The translations under genes and the position numbers were made by a program. Under the pieces are notes generated by a model that worked only from the letters and a program-made list of their open reading frames with translations, had not been told where the DNA came from and ran no database searches. A stretch of DNA of 64,000 bases from Pseudoduganella guangdongensis (GTDB lineage Bacteria > Pseudomonadota > Gammaproteobacteria > Burkholderiales > Burkholderiaceae_D): the NCBI RefSeq assembly GCF_009857475.1, contig NZ_WWCJ01000001.1, forward strand, positions 434,001 to 498,000, in the 5' to 3' direction. This document shows positions 7,823 to 17,571 of this stretch, one piece after another. Every line of letters begins with the position of its first letter. Position 1 is the stretch's first letter.

Positions 7823-8812
7823 ATGTACGCACAAATGGTGGAAACCGGCCTGAAGAAGGTCCAGACCGCAGAAGATATGGACGCGCAGGAGCGTGAGTTC
7901 CAGGCGCGCATCGACGCCGGCATCAAGATCGAGCCGAAGGATTGGATGCCGGAGGCCTACCGCAAGACCCTGATTCGCCAGATCTCCCAGCACGCCCACT
8001 CGGAAATTGTCGGCCAGTTGCCTGAGGGTAACTGGGTGACCCGCGCGCCGACCCTGAAGCGCAAGTCGATCCTGCTGGCCAAGATCCAGGATGAGGCGGG
8101 CCACGGCCTTTATCTCTACAGCGCCGCGGAAACCCTGGGCGTGTCGCGCGATGAGTTGCTGGCGGCCCTGCACAGCGGCAAGGCCAAATACTCGTCGATC
8201 TTCAATTACCCGACCCTGAGCTGGGCCGATATGGGCGCCATCGGCTGGCTGGTGGATGGCTCGGCCATCATCAACCAGATCCCGCTGTGCCGCTGCTCGT
8301 ATGGTCCGTATTCGCGCGCCATGATCCGCGTCTGCAAGGAGGAGTCCTTCCACGCGCGCCAGGGCTACGACATCATGATGTCGCTGGCCAAGGGCACGCC
8401 GGAGCAGAAGGCGATGGCGCAGGATGCGCTGAACCGCTGGTGGTGGCCGTCGCTGATGATGTTCGGCCCGTCCGATGCGGCCTCCGTCAACAGCGCGCAA
8501 TCGAGCGCCTGGCGCATCAAGCTGTTCTCGAACGATGAACTGCGCCAGCGCATGGTCGATCAAACCGTGCCGCAGGCGGAATTCCTGGGCCTGACCGTGC
8601 CCGATCCTGACCTGAAGTGGAACGCGGAGCGCGGCTCCTACGACTTCGGCGAGATCGATTGGGAGGAGTTCCACCAGGTCCTGAAGGGCAACGGCCCGTG
8701 CAACCGCGAGCGCCTGCGCACACGCGTTAAGGCCTATGAGGATGGCGAGTGGTTCCGCGATGCGCTGGTGGCCTATGCCGACAAACATAATAAGGAGCAG
8801 GCTGCGGCCTGA
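7823..8812 (+). CDS. paaA: Phenylacetyl-CoA epoxidase catalytic subunit
   Basis: The 329-residue protein is the di-iron oxygenase subunit of the PaaABCE complex, which forms the 1,2-epoxide of phenylacetyl-CoA with O2 and NADPH. The ferritin-like iron ligands are visible as E91-x2-H94 (DEAGH) and E174-x2-H177 (EESFH). The start has a strong AAGGAGG at about 7807-7813. It is the first gene of the paa operon and is followed by paaB after 11 bases. Confidence 0.96.
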   Translation: MYAQMVETGLKKVQTAEDMDAQEREFQARIDAGIKIEPKDWMPEAYRKTLIRQISQHAHSEIVGQLPEGNWVTRAPTLKRKSILLAKIQDEAGHGLYLYSAAETLGVSRDELLAALHSGKAKYSSIFNYPTLSWADMGAIGWLVDGSAIINQIPLCRCSYGPYSRAMIRVCKEESFHARQGYDIMMSLAKGTPEQKAMAQDALNRWWWPSLMMFGPSDAASVNSAQSSAWRIKLFSNDELRQRMVDQTVPQAEFLGLTVPDPDLKWNAERGSYDFGEIDWEEFHQVLKGNGPCNRERLRTRVKAYEDGEWFRDALVAYADKHNKEQAAA

Positions 8813-8823
8813 GAGGAGACAAG

Positions 8824-9108
8824 ATGAGCAAAGAATGGCCACTGTGGGAAGTGTTCATCCGCAGCCAGCACGGGCTGGCGCACAAGCATGTGGGCAGCCT
8901 GCATGCGCCGGATGCGGAGATGGCGATCAACAATGCGCGCGATGTGTACACGCGCCGCAATGAGGGCGTGAGCATCTGGGTGGTGCGCGCGGCCGATATC
9001 GTCTCCAGCGCGCCCGGCGACAAGGGCCCGCTGTTCGAGCCTTCCAACAGCAAGGTGTACCGCCACCCGACCTTCTTCCCGATGCCGGAAGAAGTGAAGA
9101 ACCTGTAA
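8824..9108 (+). CDS. paaB: Phenylacetyl-CoA epoxidase subunit PaaB
   Basis: At 94 residues it has the length and sequence of PaaB (WPLWEVFIRSQHGLAHKHVGS near the N-terminus and NPxFFPMPEEVKNL-like end). PaaB is a small non-catalytic subunit that bridges the PaaAC heterodimers in the epoxidase. It sits between paaA and paaC, with GGAGAC a few bases before the start. Confidence 0.95.
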   Translation: MSKEWPLWEVFIRSQHGLAHKHVGSLHAPDAEMAINNARDVYTRRNEGVSIWVVRAADIVSSAPGDKGPLFEPSNSKVYRHPTFFPMPEEVKNL

Positions 9109-9120
9109 GGCGCGGCTGCG

Positions 9121-9873
9121 ATGGATAACAAGGTCAATTACCTGCTGCGCCTGGGCGATAACGCCATGGTGCTGAGCCAGCGCCTGTGCGAGTTGTGCGG
9201 CAAGGGCCCGGCGCTGGAAGAGGATATGGCGCTGTCCAATGTGTCGCTGGACCTGCTTGGCCAGACCCGCATGTGGTACACCTATGCGGCGGAGCTGGAG
9301 GGCCAGGGCCGCGATGAGGACAAGCTGGCTTACCTGCGCGATGCGCACGATTTCAAGAATGTGCTGCTGGTGGAGCAGCCGAACGGGAATTATGCGCACA
9401 CGCTGGTGCGCCAGTTCTTCTTCGATACCTGGCATTACTTCCTGATCGGTTCCCTGACGCGTTCTTCCGATCCACGCATTGCGGAAATCGCGGAGAAGTC
9501 GCTGAAGGAGGTGACCTATCACCTGCGCCGCAGCGGCGACCTGATCGTGCGCCTGGGCGACGGCACGGAAACCAGCAAGCGCTTCACCCAGACCGCGGTC
9601 GATGAGCTGTGGATGTACACGGGTGAGGTGTTCAATTACGACGCGGTGGACGAGGCCATGGTGGCCGAGGGCGTGGCGCCTGCCAGCGCTGCCCTGCGCG
9701 AGCAGTGGCTGTCGCATGTGTCGGATATCCTCGGCGAGGCGACATTGAGCATGCCGCCGTCGGATGCGTGGATGCAGAAAGGCGGCAAGCAAGGCCGCCA
9801 TAGCGAGCACCTGGGCTACCTGCTGGCCGAGATGCAGTTCCTGCAGCGCGCCTATCCCGGCTCGGAGTGGTAA
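9121..9873 (+). CDS. paaC: Phenylacetyl-CoA epoxidase structural subunit PaaC
   Basis: The 250-residue product has the all-helical ferritin-like fold of PaaC (LLRLGDNAMVLSQRLCELCG, ALSNVSLDLLGQTRMWY). In the family it pairs with PaaA as a structural partner and has a degenerate metal site. The stop codon overlaps the paaD start as TAATG, indicating translational coupling. Confidence 0.95.
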   Translation: MDNKVNYLLRLGDNAMVLSQRLCELCGKGPALEEDMALSNVSLDLLGQTRMWYTYAAELEGQGRDEDKLAYLRDAHDFKNVLLVEQPNGNYAHTLVRQFFFDTWHYFLIGSLTRSSDPRIAEIAEKSLKEVTYHLRRSGDLIVRLGDGTETSKRFTQTAVDELWMYTGEVFNYDAVDEAMVAEGVAPASAALREQWLSHVSDILGEATLSMPPSDAWMQKGGKQGRHSEHLGYLLAEMQFLQRAYPGSEW

Positions 9874-10421
9874 TGGACGCGGGCCGCGTATGGGAGTTGC
9901 TGGAGCAGGTTTCCGACCCTGAGATCCCGGTGATTTCGGTGGTGGACCTGGGCATCGTGCGCGATGTGCAGGTGACCGGGCCTTCTTCGTGCGCGGTGAC
10001 GATTACGCCGACGTATTCCGGCTGCCCGGCCATGCAGGTGATTGCCGATGCGGTGCAGAGCGCCTTGCGCGACGCCGGCATCCGCCAGGTGGACATCATC
10101 ACGCGCTTGTCGCCGGCGTGGACCACGGACTGGATGAGCACTTCCGGCAAGGCCAAGCTGAAAGGCTACGGCATTGCCCCGCCGGCGCAGAGCGTTATCG
10201 ATATCAGCGGCTTGCGCTCGCCGCGCACTGCGCCAGCCGCGCCGTTCGACGCGCTGCGTGCCGGTGTGGCGCGCGGCGCGGTGCCGGCGCCGCAAGTCGT
10301 TTGCCCGCATTGCGGCTCCAGCCATACCGAGATCACCAGCCAGTTCGGCTCCACTCCGTGCAAGGCGCTGTACAAGTGCCTCGATTGCCGCGAGCCTTTC
10401 GACTACTTCAAGTGCCACTGA
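9873..10421 (+). CDS. paaD: PaaD, Fe-S/di-iron maturation factor of the epoxidase
   Basis: The 182-residue protein has an N-terminal MIP18/DUF59 domain (about residues 5-100, with TPTYSGCPAMQVI holding the conserved Cys) and a C-terminal zinc-ribbon-like part with CPHCGS and CLDCREPF. PaaD is needed for epoxidase activity and is thought to help cofactor assembly. It starts at the ATG overlapping the paaC stop; a GTG six bases upstream is in frame but less likely. Confidence 0.93.
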   Translation: MDAGRVWELLEQVSDPEIPVISVVDLGIVRDVQVTGPSSCAVTITPTYSGCPAMQVIADAVQSALRDAGIRQVDIITRLSPAWTTDWMSTSGKAKLKGYGIAPPAQSVIDISGLRSPRTAPAAPFDALRAGVARGAVPAPQVVCPHCGSSHTEITSQFGSTPCKALYKCLDCREPFDYFKCH

Positions 10422-10425
10422 GACC

Positions 10426-11502
10426 ATGAGCAAATTCTATCCACTGTCCGTCGCCAATGTGCAGCAGGAGACGCGCGACTGCATCGCCGTCACCTTCGCC
10501 GTGCCGGCGGAATTGCAGGACAGCTTCAAGTACCAGCAGGGCCAGCACCTGACCCTGCGCGCGACCATCAATGATGAAGACCTGCGCCGTTCGTATTCGA
10601 TCTGCTCGGCGGTGCAGGACGGCGCGCTGCGCGTGGCGATCAAGCGCACGCCGGGCGGCCAGTTCTCGACCTGGGCCAACGATACGCTGAAGCCCGGCGC
10701 CACCATCGAGGTGATGCCGCCGATGGGCCACTTCAATGTGCCGTTGGATGCGGGCAATAGCAAGAATTACCTGGCGTTTGCGTCGGGTAGCGGCATTACG
10801 CCTATCCTGTCGATCATCAAGACCACGCTGCTGACGGAGCCGAACAGCCGCTTTACGCTGTTCTATGGGAACCGCGCGTCGTCGTCGGTGATCTTCAAGA
10901 CGGAGCTGATGGAGCTGAAGGATACCTACCTGGAGCGCTTGAACATCGTGTATGTGATGTCGCGCGAGCAGCAGGATATTGAGCTGTTCAACGGCCGTAT
11001 CACCAAGGAGAAGACGCAGCAGTTCCTGCAGCATTGGGTGGATATCAAGGACTACGACAATGCCTTCATCTGCGGGCCGGAGGACATGATGCTGGGCGTC
11101 TCGGCTGCGCTGCAGGAGGCGGGCATGCCGAAGGCTGCGATCAAGATCGAGCTGTTTGCGGCGAGTATTCCGAAACACCAGCATAAGCCGCGCGCTGCCG
11201 TGGCTGAAGCGCCGCACCTGACCGAAGTGACCGTGATCATGGATGGCAATGCCGCTTCGTTCACCATGGAGAAGGACAAGGAGTCGATCCTCGATGCGGG
11301 CCTGCGCGCGGGGCTGGATATGCGCTACTCGTGCAAAGGCGGCGTTTGCTCGACCTGCCGCTGCAAGATGGTGGAGGGGAAGGTCGATATGGATGTCAAC
11401 TACGCGCTGGAAGACTACGAGATCGCGCGTGGGTTCGTATTGAGCTGCCAGGCTTTCCCGGTGACTGATAAAGTGGTCGTCGATTTCGACCAGGCTGAAT
11501 AA
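10426..11502 (+). CDS. paaE: Phenylacetyl-CoA epoxidase reductase subunit PaaE
   Basis: The 358-residue flavo-iron-sulphur reductase passes electrons from NADPH to PaaA. It has an FAD-binding domain (RRSYSICSA), a nicotinamide-binding domain (FASGSGITPILSI), and a C-terminal plant-type [2Fe-2S] domain with CKGGVCSTCRC and a distal SCQAFP Cys. The start ATG is four bases after the paaD stop. It is the last gene of the epoxidase block; a 116-bp spacer with two hairpins follows. Confidence 0.95.
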   Translation: MSKFYPLSVANVQQETRDCIAVTFAVPAELQDSFKYQQGQHLTLRATINDEDLRRSYSICSAVQDGALRVAIKRTPGGQFSTWANDTLKPGATIEVMPPMGHFNVPLDAGNSKNYLAFASGSGITPILSIIKTTLLTEPNSRFTLFYGNRASSSVIFKTELMELKDTYLERLNIVYVMSREQQDIELFNGRITKEKTQQFLQHWVDIKDYDNAFICGPEDMMLGVSAALQEAGMPKAAIKIELFAASIPKHQHKPRAAVAEAPHLTEVTVIMDGNAASFTMEKDKESILDAGLRAGLDMRYSCKGGVCSTCRCKMVEGKVDMDVNYALEDYEIARGFVLSCQAFPVTDKVVVDFDQAE

Positions 11503-11514
11503 AAACCGGCAAAG

Positions 11515-11543
11515 CGGTGTCTGACCCGCAGGGTCAGACACCG
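11515..11543. repeat. GGTGTCTGACCC-type palindrome, copy 1
   Basis: CGGTGTCTGACCC at 11515-11527 and GGGTCAGACACCG at 11531-11543 form a perfect 13-bp stem with a 3-nt loop. It lies right after paaE. It could attenuate transcription between the epoxidase genes and paaG, or be a REP-like element. Confidence 0.85.
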
Positions 11544-11562
11544 GACCTGCGAACGCCGCGTA

Positions 11563-11593
11563 CCGGTGTCTGACCCTGCGGGTCAGGCACCGG
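11563..11593. repeat. GGTGTCTGACCC-type palindrome, copy 2
   Basis: CCGGTGTCTGACCC at 11563-11576 pairs with GGGTCAGGCACCGG at 11580-11593; the one difference leaves a G-U pair in RNA. It stands 20 bp from copy 1 in the same orientation and ends 25 bp before the paaG start. Confidence 0.85.
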
Positions 11594-11618
11594 GTTACCG
11601 GTTTAAAAGGAGACAAAA

Positions 11619-12410
11619 TTGACCTACGAGAACATCAAATTCAGCATCGCCGAAGGCATCGCCACCCTGACCCTGAACCGCCCCGATAAGCTGAACAGCT
11701 TCACCCAGGCGATGCACCTCGAAGTACGCGAAGCGCTGGCGCAACTGCGCGCCGACAAGTCCGTGCGCGTCCTGCTCCTGACCGGCGCCGGCCGCGGCTT
11801 CTGCGCCGGCCAGGACCTGGGCGACCGCGCCGTCGCCCCCGGCGGCGATGCCGTCGACCTCGGCGAATCCGTCGAAAAATTCTACGCCCCCCTGGTGCTC
11901 GCCCTGCGCGAACTCCCCATGCCCGTCATCTGCGCCGTGAACGGCGTGGCCGCCGGCGCCGGCGCCAACCTGGCCCTGGCCTGCGACATCGTCCTCGCCG
12001 CCAAATCCGCCAGCTTCATCGAAGCCTTCTGCAAACTGGGCCTGATCCCGGACACCGGCGGCACCTGGCACCTGCCGCGCCTGATCGGCCACGCGCGCGC
12101 CACCGGCCTCGCCATGCTGGGCGAAAAGCTGTCCGCCGAACGCGCCGAGCAATGGGGCCTGATCTGGAAAGCCGTGCCGGACGAAGAACTGATGAACGAA
12201 GCCATGGCCATGGCCAAGCACTTCGCCAGCGCGCCCACCAAGGGCCTGGCGTTCACCAAGCGCGCGCTGCAAGCCAGCTACGGCAACACCCTGGCCGACC
12301 AGCTCAAGCTCGAAGGCGAAATGATGCGCGAGCTGGGCTACAGCCACGACTACCGCGAAGGCGTGGACGCCTTCATCAACAAGCGCGCACCAAACTTCAA
12401 AGGGGAATAG
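11619..12410 (+). CDS. paaG: Ring-1,2-epoxyphenylacetyl-CoA isomerase PaaG
   Basis: The 263-residue crotonase-family enzyme converts the ring epoxide to oxepin-CoA and also shifts double bonds later in the pathway. Crotonase oxyanion-hole blocks are visible ([13 protein letters not shown] and [14 protein letters not shown]) with the PaaG-type [14 protein letters not shown]. The start is a TTG with AAAAGGAGA at 11606-11614; no ATG fits the conserved N-terminus. It is the only crotonase gene in the locus. Confidence 0.93.
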   Translation: MTYENIKFSIAEGIATLTLNRPDKLNSFTQAMHLEVREALAQLRADKSVRVLLLTGAGRGFCAGQDLGDRAVAPGGDAVDLGESVEKFYAPLVLALRELPMPVICAVNGVAAGAGANLALACDIVLAAKSASFIEAFCKLGLIPDTGGTWHLPRLIGHARATGLAMLGEKLSAERAEQWGLIWKAVPDEELMNEAMAMAKHFASAPTKGLAFTKRALQASYGNTLADQLKLEGEMMRELGYSHDYREGVDAFINKRAPNFKGE

Positions 12411-12412
12411 GC

Positions 12413-13969
12413 ATGACGGCACTGGCGAAAGGCAGCGTCGTTGCCGTCATCGGCAGCGGGGCAATGGGTTCCGGCATTGCGCAGGTGGCGGCGGCGTCCG
12501 GCTACACGGTCAAGCTGTTCGACACCCGCGCCGAAGCGGTGGACAAGGCGATCGCCGATATCGGCAAGGTGTATGGCAAGCTGGTTGAAAAAGGCAAGAT
12601 GAGCGCCGCCGATGCCGATGCCGCGCGCGCCCGCCTGCACGGCGTGGCAGGCCTGGGCGACGTGGCCGATGCCAAGCTGGTGGTCGAAGCCATTGTCGAA
12701 AACCTGGACGTCAAGCGCAGCCTGTTCGCCGACCTGGAAGGCATCGTCGGCGACGACGCCATCCTCGCCACCAACACTTCCTCGATCTCCGTCACCGCCA
12801 TCGCCGCCAAGCTGCGCAAGCCGCAGCGCCTGGTCGGCATGCACTTCTTCAACCCGGTGCCGCTGATGGCGCTGGTGGAGGTGATCAGCGGCCTGGCCAC
12901 CGACGCCGCCGTGGCGGAAACGGTCTACGACACCTCCATCGCCTGGGGCAAGAACCCTGTGCATGCCAAGTCCACGCCGGGCTTCATTGTCAACCGCGTG
13001 GCGCGCCCTTACTACGCGGAGGGCTGGCGCCTGCTGAACGAGCAGGCCGCCGATGCCGCCACCATCGACGCGGTGATGCGCGAAGGCGGCGGCTTCCGCA
13101 TGGGCCCCTTTGAGCTGATGGACCTGATCGGCCACGACGTGAACCACTCCGTCACCGAATCCGTCTTCCGCGCCTATTACAACGACCCGCGCTTCACGCC
13201 ATCCGTACTGCAGCAAGAGATGGTGAATGCCGGCTTCCTGGGTCGCAAGACAGGGCGCGGCTTCTACGACTACAGCGAAGGCGCAACCGCGCCGCAGCCG
13301 CGCGCCGAAGCGCCGCAGCCGCTGCCGGAATATATCGGCTATAGCTTTGAGCCGGGCGAGCAGCACACCGGCATCGCCACCGCCATCATCGAGCGCCTGA
13401 AGGCGCGCGGCGTGGCCGTCACCAAGCGCAATTCGGCCGAAGGACACCGCTCGCACGAGGCGCCGGCCTTCCACTGCAACGGCGCCGCCATCTATCTGAC
13501 CGACGGCCGCAGTGCCACCCGGCGCGCGCGCGAAGACAAGCACGACGACATGGTGCTGTACGACCTGGTATTCGATTACGGCGCTTCGCCGCGCATCGCC
13601 ATCAGCTGCTCGGACCAGTGCAGCGAGCGCGCCTTGATCGCCGCCATCGGCATGTTCCAGGCGGCCGGTTTCACCGTAACCCGCCTGGACGACGTACCCG
13701 GCCTGGCCGTGATGCGCACCGTCGCCATGCTGGCCAACGAGGCGGCGGATGCCGTCAACCAGGGCGTCTGCAGCGCGCAGGCGGCCGACCTGGCGATGCA
13801 GAAGGGCGTCAATTATCCGCGCGGGCCGCTGGCCTGGGCCGACCTGGTGGGCGTGCAGCACATCGTCGCCGTGCTGGAGAACCTGGCCGCGAGCTATGGC
13901 GAGGACCGCTACCGCGTGTCGCCGCTGCTGCGCCGCCGCCAGCAAAGCGGGAAGACGATCCATGCATAA
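12413..13969 (+). CDS. paaH: 3-hydroxyadipyl-CoA dehydrogenase PaaH
   Basis: The 518-residue NAD-dependent enzyme oxidises 3-hydroxyadipyl-CoA to 3-oxoadipyl-CoA. A Rossmann motif [11 protein letters not shown] lies at about residues 14-24, followed by the 3HCDH C-terminal domain ([20 protein letters not shown]). A second, diverged C-terminal domain copy follows at about residues 390-505, which is normal for PaaH. It starts 2 bases after paaG, and its end overlaps the paaI start. Confidence 0.93.
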   Translation: MTALAKGSVVAVIGSGAMGSGIAQVAAASGYTVKLFDTRAEAVDKAIADIGKVYGKLVEKGKMSAADADAARARLHGVAGLGDVADAKLVVEAIVENLDVKRSLFADLEGIVGDDAILATNTSSISVTAIAAKLRKPQRLVGMHFFNPVPLMALVEVISGLATDAAVAETVYDTSIAWGKNPVHAKSTPGFIVNRVARPYYAEGWRLLNEQAADAATIDAVMREGGGFRMGPFELMDLIGHDVNHSVTESVFRAYYNDPRFTPSVLQQEMVNAGFLGRKTGRGFYDYSEGATAPQPRAEAPQPLPEYIGYSFEPGEQHTGIATAIIERLKARGVAVTKRNSAEGHRSHEAPAFHCNGAAIYLTDGRSATRRAREDKHDDMVLYDLVFDYGASPRIAISCSDQCSERALIAAIGMFQAAGFTVTRLDDVPGLAVMRTVAMLANEAADAVNQGVCSAQAADLAMQKGVNYPRGPLAWADLVGVQHIVAVLENLAASYGEDRYRVSPLLRRRQQSGKTIHA

Positions 13970-14408
13970 CCCCAGGATGAATCCACAGGCCCTGGCGGAA
14001 GCAGCCGGCGCGGCGATGTTCGCGCGCGACCCCGCCAGTCAGGGCCTGGGTATGAAGTTGGTGGAAATCCGGCCCGGCTATGCGCGTATGAGCATGCCGG
14101 TGCGGACCGATATGCTGAACGGGCACCAGACTTGCCACGGCGGCTTTATCTTTGCGTTGGCCGACAGCGCCTTCGCCTTTGCGTGCAACAGCCATAACCA
14201 CACGACGGTAGGCGCGGGCTGCACGATCGACTACCTGGCCCCCGGGCGGCTGGACGACGTGCTGATGGCGGAGGCGGTGGAACGCACGCTGGCCGGCAAG
14301 ACCGGCATCTACGATGTCAACGTCACCAACCAGGAGGGCAAGATGATCGCCACCTTCCGTGGCAAATCGCACCGCGTGGCAGGAGAGGTGGTTCCGACGC
14401 ATAGCTGA
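13962..14408 (+). CDS. paaI: PaaI hotdog-fold acyl-CoA thioesterase
   Basis: The product (148 aa from ATG 13962; 143 aa from ATG 13977) is a PaaI thioesterase, with the family blocks [20 protein letters not shown] and TIDYLAP. PaaI hydrolyses hydroxylated phenylacetyl-CoA and rescues CoA from dead-end intermediates. I list the upstream ATG, which overlaps the paaH stop, but the downstream one is equally possible as neither has a good ribosome binding site. Confidence 0.9.
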   Translation: MHNPRMNPQALAEAAGAAMFARDPASQGLGMKLVEIRPGYARMSMPVRTDMLNGHQTCHGGFIFALADSAFAFACNSHNHTTVGAGCTIDYLAPGRLDDVLMAEAVERTLAGKTGIYDVNVTNQEGKMIATFRGKSHRVAGEVVPTHS

Positions 14409-14422
14409 AGGAGTGTTTTGTA

Positions 14423-15739
14423 ATGGTTCAACGCATCCCCGCACCAAACGACCTGGAGCCGATCGAGCGCGCCAGCCGCGACGAGCTGCAAGCCTTGCAG
14501 CTGGAGCGCCTGAAATGGTCGCTGCAGCACGCTTACGACAATGTTGCGCATTACCGCGAAGCCTTTGACGCCAAAGGCGTGCATCCGAGCGACCTGAAAG
14601 CGCTGGCCGACCTGGCCAAATTCCCGTTTACGGGCAAGAAAACCCTGCGCGACAACTATCCTTTCGGCCTGTTCGCCGTGCCGCGCGAGAAGGTGGTACG
14701 GGTGCATGCATCCAGCGGCACCACCGGCAAGCCGACGGTGGTCGGCTATACCCAGCGCGACGTCGACATGTGGGCCGATGTGGTGGCGCGCTCCATCCGC
14801 GCCGCCGGCGGCCGCGCGGGCGACATGGTGCATATCTCCTATGGCTACGGCCTGTTCACCGGCGGCCTGGGCGCGCACTATGGCGCGGAACGCCTGGGCT
14901 GCACCGTGATCCCGATGTCGGGCGGGCAGACCGAAAAGCAGGTGCAGCTGATCCAGGACTTCAAGCCGTCCATCATCATGGTCACGCCGTCCTATATGCT
15001 GAACATCGTTGAGGAATTCCAGCGCCAGGGCCTGGACTGCGCCAAATCCTCGCTGCAGGTCGGCATCTTCGGCGCAGAGCCGTGGACCAATGCCATGCGC
15101 GCCGAGATCGAACAGCGCGCCGGCATCGACGCGGTCGATATCTACGGCCTGTCGGAAGTGATCGGGCCGGGCGTCGCCAGCGAGTGCATTGAATCGAAAG
15201 ATGGCCCGGTGATCTGGGAAGACCATTTCTACCCGGAGATCATCGACCCCGAAACCGGCGAGGTGCTGCCCGACGGCGAGGAGGGCGAGCTGGTGTTCAC
15301 TTCGCTCAGCAAGGAAGCCATGCCCGTGATCCGCTACCGCACGAGCGACCTCACGCGCCTGCTGCCGCCGACCTCGCGCTCAATGCGCCGCATCGGCAAG
15401 ATCACCGGCCGCTCCGACGATATGCTGATCATCCGCGGCGTGAACGTCTTCCCGACCCAGATCGAGGAGCAGATCTGCAAATTGCCCAAGCTCGAACCGC
15501 AATACCAGCTGGTGGTGACTCGCGACGGCCACCTGGACAAGCTGGAAGTGCTGGTGGAGCTGCGCGCCGGCCTGGCGCGCGCCGACGCCAGCGACGTGGC
15601 GCGCGAACTGGAGCAGCGCATCAAGACCAATGTCGGCGTGAGCACGACCGTCACCCTGCTGGGTGTCGGCGGCATCGAGCGCACCGCGACCGGCAAAGCC
15701 AAACGTGTAGTAGACAAACGACCTAAGGAACAGAAATGA
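14423..15739 (+). CDS. paaK: Phenylacetate--CoA ligase
   Basis: The 438-residue adenylate-forming enzyme activates phenylacetate with ATP and CoA, the first step of the pathway. The P-loop-like motif SSGTTGKPTVVGYT lies near residue 95. YGLSEVIGPGVASEC and the hinge/C-domain blocks YRTSDLTRL and IIRGVNVFPTQIE are typical of PaaK. GAAGGAG precedes the start. The stop overlaps the next start (ATGA). Confidence 0.96.
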   Translation: MVQRIPAPNDLEPIERASRDELQALQLERLKWSLQHAYDNVAHYREAFDAKGVHPSDLKALADLAKFPFTGKKTLRDNYPFGLFAVPREKVVRVHASSGTTGKPTVVGYTQRDVDMWADVVARSIRAAGGRAGDMVHISYGYGLFTGGLGAHYGAERLGCTVIPMSGGQTEKQVQLIQDFKPSIIMVTPSYMLNIVEEFQRQGLDCAKSSLQVGIFGAEPWTNAMRAEIEQRAGIDAVDIYGLSEVIGPGVASECIESKDGPVIWEDHFYPEIIDPETGEVLPDGEEGELVFTSLSKEAMPVIRYRTSDLTRLLPPTSRSMRRIGKITGRSDDMLIIRGVNVFPTQIEEQICKLPKLEPQYQLVVTRDGHLDKLEVLVELRAGLARADASDVARELEQRIKTNVGVSTTVTLLGVGGIERTATGKAKRVVDKRPKEQK

Positions 15740-16941
15740 TTGAAGCATTCATCTGCGACGCCGTGCGCACCCCCTTCGGCCGCTACGGCGGCGCCCTGGC
15801 CGGCGTACGTGCCGACGACCTGGCGGCGATCCCGATCGCGGCCCTGATGGCGCGCAACCCGTCGGTGGACTGGAAGCAGGTGGACGACGTCTACTACGGC
15901 TGCGCCAACGGCGCCGGCGAAGACAACCGCAACGTGGGCCGCATGGCGGGCCTGCTGGCCGGCCTGCCGGTGGAAGTGCCGGGCACCACCATCAACCGCC
16001 TGTGCGGCTCCTCGCTGGATGCGGTGGGCATGGCGGCGCGCGCCATCAAGGCCGGCGAAGTGCAACTGGTGATCGCCGGCGGCGTGGAGAGCATGACCCG
16101 CGCGCCTTTCGTGATGGGCAAGGCCGACAGCGCCTTCTCGCGTGCCGCCAAGATCGAAGACACCACCATCGGCTGGCGCTTCGTCAACCCGTTGATGAAG
16201 GCGCAGTACGGCATCGACTCCATGCCGGAGACGGCGGAGAACGTGGCCGAGCAATGGTCCGTGGCGCGCGCCGACCAGGACGCCTTCGCCATCCGCAGCC
16301 AGCAGCGCTGGGCCGCCGCCCATGCGGCCGGCTTCTTCAAGGGCGAGATCGTGCCGGTCACCATCCCGCAGAAGAAAGGCGAGGCGAAAGTCGTCGACAC
16401 CGACGAGCATCCGCGCCCGGACACCACGATCGAGGCGCTGGCCAAGCTGAAAGGCGTGGTCAAGCCGGACGGCTCGGTCACCGCCGGCAATGCCTCCGGC
16501 GTCAACGACGGCGCCTGTGCGCTGCTGCTGGCGTCCGCCGCCGCCGTGGACAAGTTCGGCCTGAAGCCGCGCGCCAAGGTGCTGGGCATGGCCACCGCCG
16601 GCCTGGCGCCGCGCATCATGGGCTTTGGCCCGTCGCCCGCCAGCAAGAAGCTGCTGGCGCAACTGGGCCTGAGCATTGAACAGATGGACGTGATCGAGCT
16701 GAATGAAGCCTTCGCCGCGCAGGGCCTGGCGGTCACGCGCGACCTCGGCCTGGCCGACGACGACGCCCGCGTGAACCCGAACGGCGGCGCCATCGCCATC
16801 GGCCACCCGCTCGGCGCCTCCGGCGCGCGCCTGGTAACGACCGCGCTGAACCAGCTGGAGCGCACCGGCGGCCGCTATGCGCTGTGCACCATGTGCATCG
16901 GCGTCGGCCAGGGCATCGCGCTCGTGATCGAACGGGTCTGA
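15736..16941 (+). CDS. paaJ: 3-oxoadipyl-CoA thiolase
   Basis: The 401-residue thiolase cleaves 3-oxoadipyl-CoA to succinyl-CoA and acetyl-CoA, the last step. The acylated Cys lies in NRLCGSSLDAVG (about residue 90), and the His and second Cys in GHPLGASGAR and CIGVGQG. The family is nearly the same as PcaF of the beta-ketoadipate pathway; the position in the paa cluster favours PaaJ. The start overlaps the paaK stop. Confidence 0.95.
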   Translation: MIEAFICDAVRTPFGRYGGALAGVRADDLAAIPIAALMARNPSVDWKQVDDVYYGCANGAGEDNRNVGRMAGLLAGLPVEVPGTTINRLCGSSLDAVGMAARAIKAGEVQLVIAGGVESMTRAPFVMGKADSAFSRAAKIEDTTIGWRFVNPLMKAQYGIDSMPETAENVAEQWSVARADQDAFAIRSQQRWAAAHAAGFFKGEIVPVTIPQKKGEAKVVDTDEHPRPDTTIEALAKLKGVVKPDGSVTAGNASGVNDGACALLLASAAAVDKFGLKPRAKVLGMATAGLAPRIMGFGPSPASKKLLAQLGLSIEQMDVIELNEAFAAQGLAVTRDLGLADDDARVNPNGGAIAIGHPLGASGARLVTTALNQLERTGGRYALCTMCIGVGQGIALVIERV

Positions 16942-16943
16942 GC

Positions 16944-17558
16944 ATGCCGTGCTACGAGATTAACGGCGTGCGCCCGGTGGTCCATCCCACCGCCTACGTG
17001 CACCCGACCGCCGTGCTGATCGGCGACGTGATCGTCGGCCCGCGCTGCTATGTCGCGCCGCTGGCATCGCTGCGCGGCGACTTTGGCCGCCTGATCCTGG
17101 AGGAGGGCGCCAATGTGCAGGACACCTGCGTGATGCACGGCTTCCCGGGCGGCGACACTGTCGTGGAGCAGGACGGCCATATCGGGCACGGCGCCGTGCT
17201 GCACGGCTGCCGCATCGGCCGCAATGCGCTGGTCGGCATGAACGCCGTGGTGATGGACAACGCCGTGGTCGGCGCGGAGAGCATCATCGGCGCCACGGCG
17301 TTCGTCAAAGCGGGCATGCAGATCCCGCCGCGCAGCATGGTGGTCGGCGCCCCGGCGCGCATCCTGCGCGAGGTGACGGAGACGGAACTGAAATGGAAAG
17401 GCTCGGGCACCCACCAGTACCACGAGCTGGCGGTGCGTTCGGCGCAGACCATGCGCGAATGCCAGCCGGACAGCGCGGCGGCGCCCGACCGCCCACGCAT
17501 GGAGTGGGACAGCTCGCTGCCCATGCACCTGCACAAGCAAGCATTCGAGAATAAATAA
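16944..17558 (+). CDS. paaY: PaaY hexapeptide-repeat thioesterase/carnitine-operon-type protein
   Basis: The 204-residue left-handed beta-helix protein carries repeated hexapeptides (for example PTAVLIGDVIVGPRC) and metal-binding His residues typical of gamma-carbonic-anhydrase-like proteins. PaaY has been described as a CoA thioesterase that removes toxic oxepin-type intermediates. The ATG at 16944, two bases after the paaJ stop, gives the conserved N-terminus; a longer frame upstream overlaps paaJ. Confidence 0.9.
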   Translation: MPCYEINGVRPVVHPTAYVHPTAVLIGDVIVGPRCYVAPLASLRGDFGRLILEEGANVQDTCVMHGFPGGDTVVEQDGHIGHGAVLHGCRIGRNALVGMNAVVMDNAVVGAESIIGATAFVKAGMQIPPRSMVVGAPARILREVTETELKWKGSGTHQYHELAVRSAQTMRECQPDSAAAPDRPRMEWDSSLPMHLHKQAFENK

Positions 17559-17571
17559 CGGAGACTACGAA

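Noticed and set aside
11515..11593. A CRISPR array
   Set aside because: There are only two palindromic units with a short spacer, and the same motif recurs at other intergenic sites without spacers or cas genes.
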